From Candidatus Fluviicola riflensis (GTDB lineage: Bacteria > Bacteroidota > Bacteroidia > Flavobacteriales_D > Crocinitomicaceae), in NCBI GenBank assembly GCA_002243285.1, contig CP022585.1:1662641-1726640 (forward strand): a stretch of 64,000 bases of DNA, in the 5' to 3' direction. The first letter of the stretch is position 1, and each line of letters starts with the position of its first letter. The notes beneath the pieces were generated by a model. That model worked only from the letters and a program-made list of their open reading frames with translations, had not been told where the DNA came from and did not search any database. Positions 61,471-64,000 of the stretch are shown one piece after another. The position numbers and the translations under genes were made by a program.

Positions 61471-64000
61471 ATGGAAGTTATCAAAAAATCAAAACCGTCG
61501 TCTACCCATTCGAACAAATCGGAAGGGTCGAAGCCATTTTTGGGCATCCAGGCCAAGTTAAATGTCAATAAACCAGGTGATAAATATGAAGTAGAGGCAG
61601 ATCATGCTGCCGAGCAGGTTGTTTCAAAACAATCAACGCCCACACCGGCTTTTGTACCTTCTACTTCTCCCGTTCAACTCAAACAAGAAGATGAGCAACC
61701 TGTAGTTCAGGAAAAACCGATAGCGGCAGGCATTACGCCGTTTGTTCAGGCTAAAGAAGACGAGCCAGCCCAAGCACAAGAGGAAGAAGTTCAGGCAAAA
61801 GAGGAAGATCTCCAAGCTAAAGAGGAAGAACCCGCCCAAATGATGGAGGAGGAACCGGCACAGGCACAGGAGGAAGATCTCCAAGCCAAAGAGGACGAGT
61901 CTGCCCAGATGATGGAAGAGGAGCCCGCACAGGCAAAAGAAGATGATCTGCAAGCCAAGGAAGACGAACCTGCTCAACTGGTGGAAGAAGAAGCTCAAGC
62001 CAAAGAAGACGAAGAAGTACAAACAAAACTGCAACCTTCGGCCCCATCAACACCTTCCAAACCGTCCATCAACGATCAGCTGAGTTCCTCTAAAGGTTCA
62101 GGATCACCTCTTTCGGGTGGTGTAAAACAAGAAATGGAAAGCGGCTTCGGAGCCGACTTTGGCGGTGTTAAAATCCATACCGACGACCGTGCCGCTTCGA
62201 TGAGCAAAGAAATCGGTGCGCAGGCATTTACCAATAAAGGTGATATTTATTTTAATCAAGGCAAATTCAATCCTGCCACTCAACAAGGGAAAACCTTGCT
62301 GGCGCATGAATTAACCCATACCATTCAGCAAGGTGCTGCAGGCGAGAAGAAAGAGCAATCTGCGGCTGATACGGATAAAGCCGTAACTCCGGGAGATAAA
62401 AACGCAGCCGGCGATAAAGCACAACCGACCGGTCAGGGTGAAACATCCACAGACAAAACAACCGATCAGCCACAGCTTGGAACTGAAACTCCGAGAGCAA
62501 CTGCAGGCGCTGCAACAACTTCAGGAGCTCCTTCTCTCACGCCAACAATTCCGGGTAAAGTAGCACCAATAGAAGGTACTCCACTCACGGCCGATGCACT
62601 TACAGCAGAAGGTGAAGTGCCGGTTGAAGGGGAAGCAGTAGAAGAAAAAAAGCAACCGAGTCCGGAAGAAGATCCGAACTTTTTGGCAGTAACAGCCGCT
62701 ATTTCAGAAGAATCGGTCGATCAAGAATCAACAGAAGACCCTGATGCACTATCAGAGGACGCATTGGATGCCGCCAAATCACCAAGTGAGGAAGCTGAAA
62801 GTTTTGCGATGGCCGATCAGGTGGATGAGATGGAGAAACAGGAACCGAAGGAATTCAGTGCCGAAAACTTCAAAAAGCTCCTCAGCGCCCGAATTGCAGA
62901 AATGGAATTGCCAGCGGACAACGATGCAGCGGATAAGTTTGAAAAAGAAAACAATATAGACGAAGTCAACAAAAAGGCCACAGGTGATGTGAAGGCCGAA
63001 ACAGCTGCCACAAGTGGTGCAATTGACCAGTCGACCAATAAAGAACCGAGTGTAAAGCCCGAACACAAGCGCAAGGAGGAAGAACTTCCTGCGATTAAGA
63101 AAAGCAAGAATCCCAAAAATGTCAATGCACAGCAAGCTGTTCCACAGGTACGTCCGGCAACAGAGGTAGAACAACCACTTGCCGACGACGCTGCACGTAT
63201 GGATAATGCGATGGCAGAAAACGAAGTGACGGATCACCAGCTGGAAATTTCCCAGGAACCACAGTTTGAGCAAGCTTTGGGCGAGAAAAACAAAGCCAAG
63301 GAAGACTCGTCGAAAATTTCTCAAACCGCCCGCGCGGATGAAGGCACTGTGTTGCAGAAAAACGCCTCCAAGTCGCAGAAAATGGGGCAGGAGGAGCTTC
63401 AGGGGATGAAAATCCTCAACGATCAGTCGGTGAAAAAAGTCACAGGCGATCAGAAATCAACAGGTGGCAAAGATACTTCCGAGCGCGAGCGTGTTGCAGG
63501 AGAAATCAATACGATTTACGATCGCACGAAAACGGATGTAAACAAAATCTTAAGTGATTTGGATGTAAAGGTGGAAACAGATTTTACAGCCGCCTCCGAA
63601 AAAGCCAAAGCACGATTCGAAAAATACTGTGGCGATAAAATGTCACAGTACAAATACGACCGCTACCTGAGTCAAATAGGTGGTTGGGCCTTGTGGACCT
63701 ATGACTTGTTTGCCGGTTTGCCAGACGAAGTGAACCAATTCTATGTGGATGGACGCGTATTGTTTGTGGAAACAATGGATGCTGAAGTGGACGTAATCGC
63801 GCACCACATTGCCAATGAACTCAATCGCGCTACTCAGCGCATCGAAACTGGTAAACAGGAAGTGAACGACTATGTAGAGAAACTTCCGAAAAACCTCAAA
63901 CAATACGGAAAAGAAGCCGCTGAAGCGATTCGTGAGAAGTTTGACGAGCTCTCGGAAGAAGTAAACGCCAAGGAAGAAGAACTGGTAGACATGCTTGCCG
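61471..64000 (+). CDS. DUF4157 eCIS-associated protein (3' end beyond window)
   Basis: At least 843 residues are open to the window edge. The N-terminus has KPFLGIQAKLNVNKPGDKYEVEADHAAEQVV, split across 21-51, the typical start of DUF4157 proteins. A Glu-rich repeat follows (about 111-178), three units of about 23 residues (EEDLQAKEEEPAQMMEEEPAQ). The DUF4157 domain (about 210-285) shows GGVKIHTDDRAA, AFTNKGDIYFNQGKFNP and the HExxH motif LAHELTHTIQQG, which could bind zinc. The rest is charged, Ala/Glu/Lys-rich and coiled-coil-like, with a Trp/Tyr-containing helix cluster near 730-790. DUF4157 proteins are common in eCIS loci and are regarded as cargo or toxin-associated. Confidence 0.9.
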   Translation, partial: MEVIKKSKPSSTHSNKSEGSKPFLGIQAKLNVNKPGDKYEVEADHAAEQVVSKQSTPTPAFVPSTSPVQLKQEDEQPVVQEKPIAAGITPFVQAKEDEPAQAQEEEVQAKEEDLQAKEEEPAQMMEEEPAQAQEEDLQAKEDESAQMMEEEPAQAKEDDLQAKEDEPAQLVEEEAQAKEDEEVQTKLQPSAPSTPSKPSINDQLSSSKGSGSPLSGGVKQEMESGFGADFGGVKIHTDDRAASMSKEIGAQAFTNKGDIYFNQGKFNPATQQGKTLLAHELTHTIQQGAAGEKKEQSAADTDKAVTPGDKNAAGDKAQPTGQGETSTDKTTDQPQLGTETPRATAGAATTSGAPSLTPTIPGKVAPIEGTPLTADALTAEGEVPVEGEAVEEKKQPSPEEDPNFLAVTAAISEESVDQESTEDPDALSEDALDAAKSPSEEAESFAMADQVDEMEKQEPKEFSAENFKKLLSARIAEMELPADNDAADKFEKENNIDEVNKKATGDVKAETAATSGAIDQSTNKEPSVKPEHKRKEEELPAIKKSKNPKNVNAQQAVPQVRPATEVEQPLADDAARMDNAMAENEVTDHQLEISQEPQFEQALGEKNKAKEDSSKISQTARADEGTVLQKNASKSQKMGQEELQGMKILNDQSVKKVTGDQKSTGGKDTSERERVAGEINTIYDRTKTDVNKILSDLDVKVETDFTAASEKAKARFEKYCGDKMSQYKYDRYLSQIGGWALWTYDLFAGLPDEVNQFYVDGRVLFVETMDAEVDVIAHHIANELNRATQRIETGKQEVNDYVEKLPKNLKQYGKEAAEAIREKFDELSEEVNAKEEELVDMLA
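61801..62004 (+). repeat. in-frame tandem repeat in the DUF4157 gene
   Basis: Two 69-base units (61801-61869, 61870-61938) and a 66-base unit (61939-62004) code for acidic 23-residue repeats. The units differ at scattered third positions, so they are not very recent copies. Confidence 0.8.

Noticed and set aside
61633-62034. 133-residue minus-strand frame rich in Leu and Phe
   Set aside because: It is the mirror of the Glu-rich repeat of the DUF4157 gene; the hydrophobic look comes from reverse-complemented Glu and Gln codons.
62779-63324. 181-residue minus-strand frame with membrane-like composition
   Set aside because: It is the antisense of the charged part of the DUF4157 protein, which is open throughout.

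Overview
The window comes from a Bacteroidota chromosome, probably Flavobacteriales. The signs are -7 promoter boxes of the TAnnTTTG type, absence of regular Shine-Dalgarno sites, a type IX secretion C-terminal sorting domain, a HisKA_2-type kinase, a Met8-TauE fusion and a Bacteroidota-type contractile injection locus. The finer taxonomy is inference. No rRNA, tRNA, CRISPR array or transposase was seen.

Bases 1-17226 are ordinary chromosome. They hold the end of a sensor kinase, a fatty acid desaturase, and an ArsR regulator with clear operators followed by a run of small SRPBCC, DoxX, YdeI and DUF4256 genes. Next come an AT-rich pair (membrane protein and lipoprotein), an acetyltransferase, a Crp-type regulator facing an alcohol dehydrogenase, a patatin-like lipase flanked by non-coding repeats, a DUF4349 lipoprotein, and a minus-strand group with an aminotransferase, a CBS/HlyC membrane protein and IspH. 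A VanX-type dipeptidase follows.

Bases 18319-28520 are an assimilatory sulfate reduction operon: an Rrf2 regulator, a 22-residue leader peptide with three consecutive Cys codons and an attenuator-type terminator, then an aldo/keto reductase, sulfite reductase with a HEPN-like tail, CobA, a Met8-TauE fusion, CysH, CysD, CysN and a ferredoxin-NADP reductase-like flavoprotein. CysH carries the iron-sulfur Cys pairs and no APS kinase is present, so APS is probably reduced directly. The leader suggests that transcription is attenuated by cysteine supply.

Bases 28596-39203 hold a His-rich secreted protein, a T9SS-sorted M1 aminopeptidase, a large TPR/hybrid two-component kinase, a secreted HEYGH-motif protein, and a minus-strand group with an unknown helical protein, a prolyl oligopeptidase-like enzyme and an acetyltransferase.

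Bases 39706-64000 (running off the end) are an extracellular contractile injection system (eCIS) operon of Afp/PVC/AlgoCIS type. The order is DUF4255 cap/terminator protein, unknown protein, one enlarged sheath, two tube proteins, DUF5908, LysM adaptor, VgrG-like spike, PAAR tip, gp25, two large baseplate proteins, a 1484-residue PKD-containing protein (candidate fibre) and the tape measure protein. Probable cargo genes follow: a 357-residue protein with a peptidoglycan-binding-like segment, a small lipoprotein, and a DUF4157 protein cut by the window end. The two probable cargo proteins share a nearly identical KPFLG(V/I)QAK motif at the same N-terminal position, a possible loading tag. The eCIS AAA+ ATPase is not in the window.
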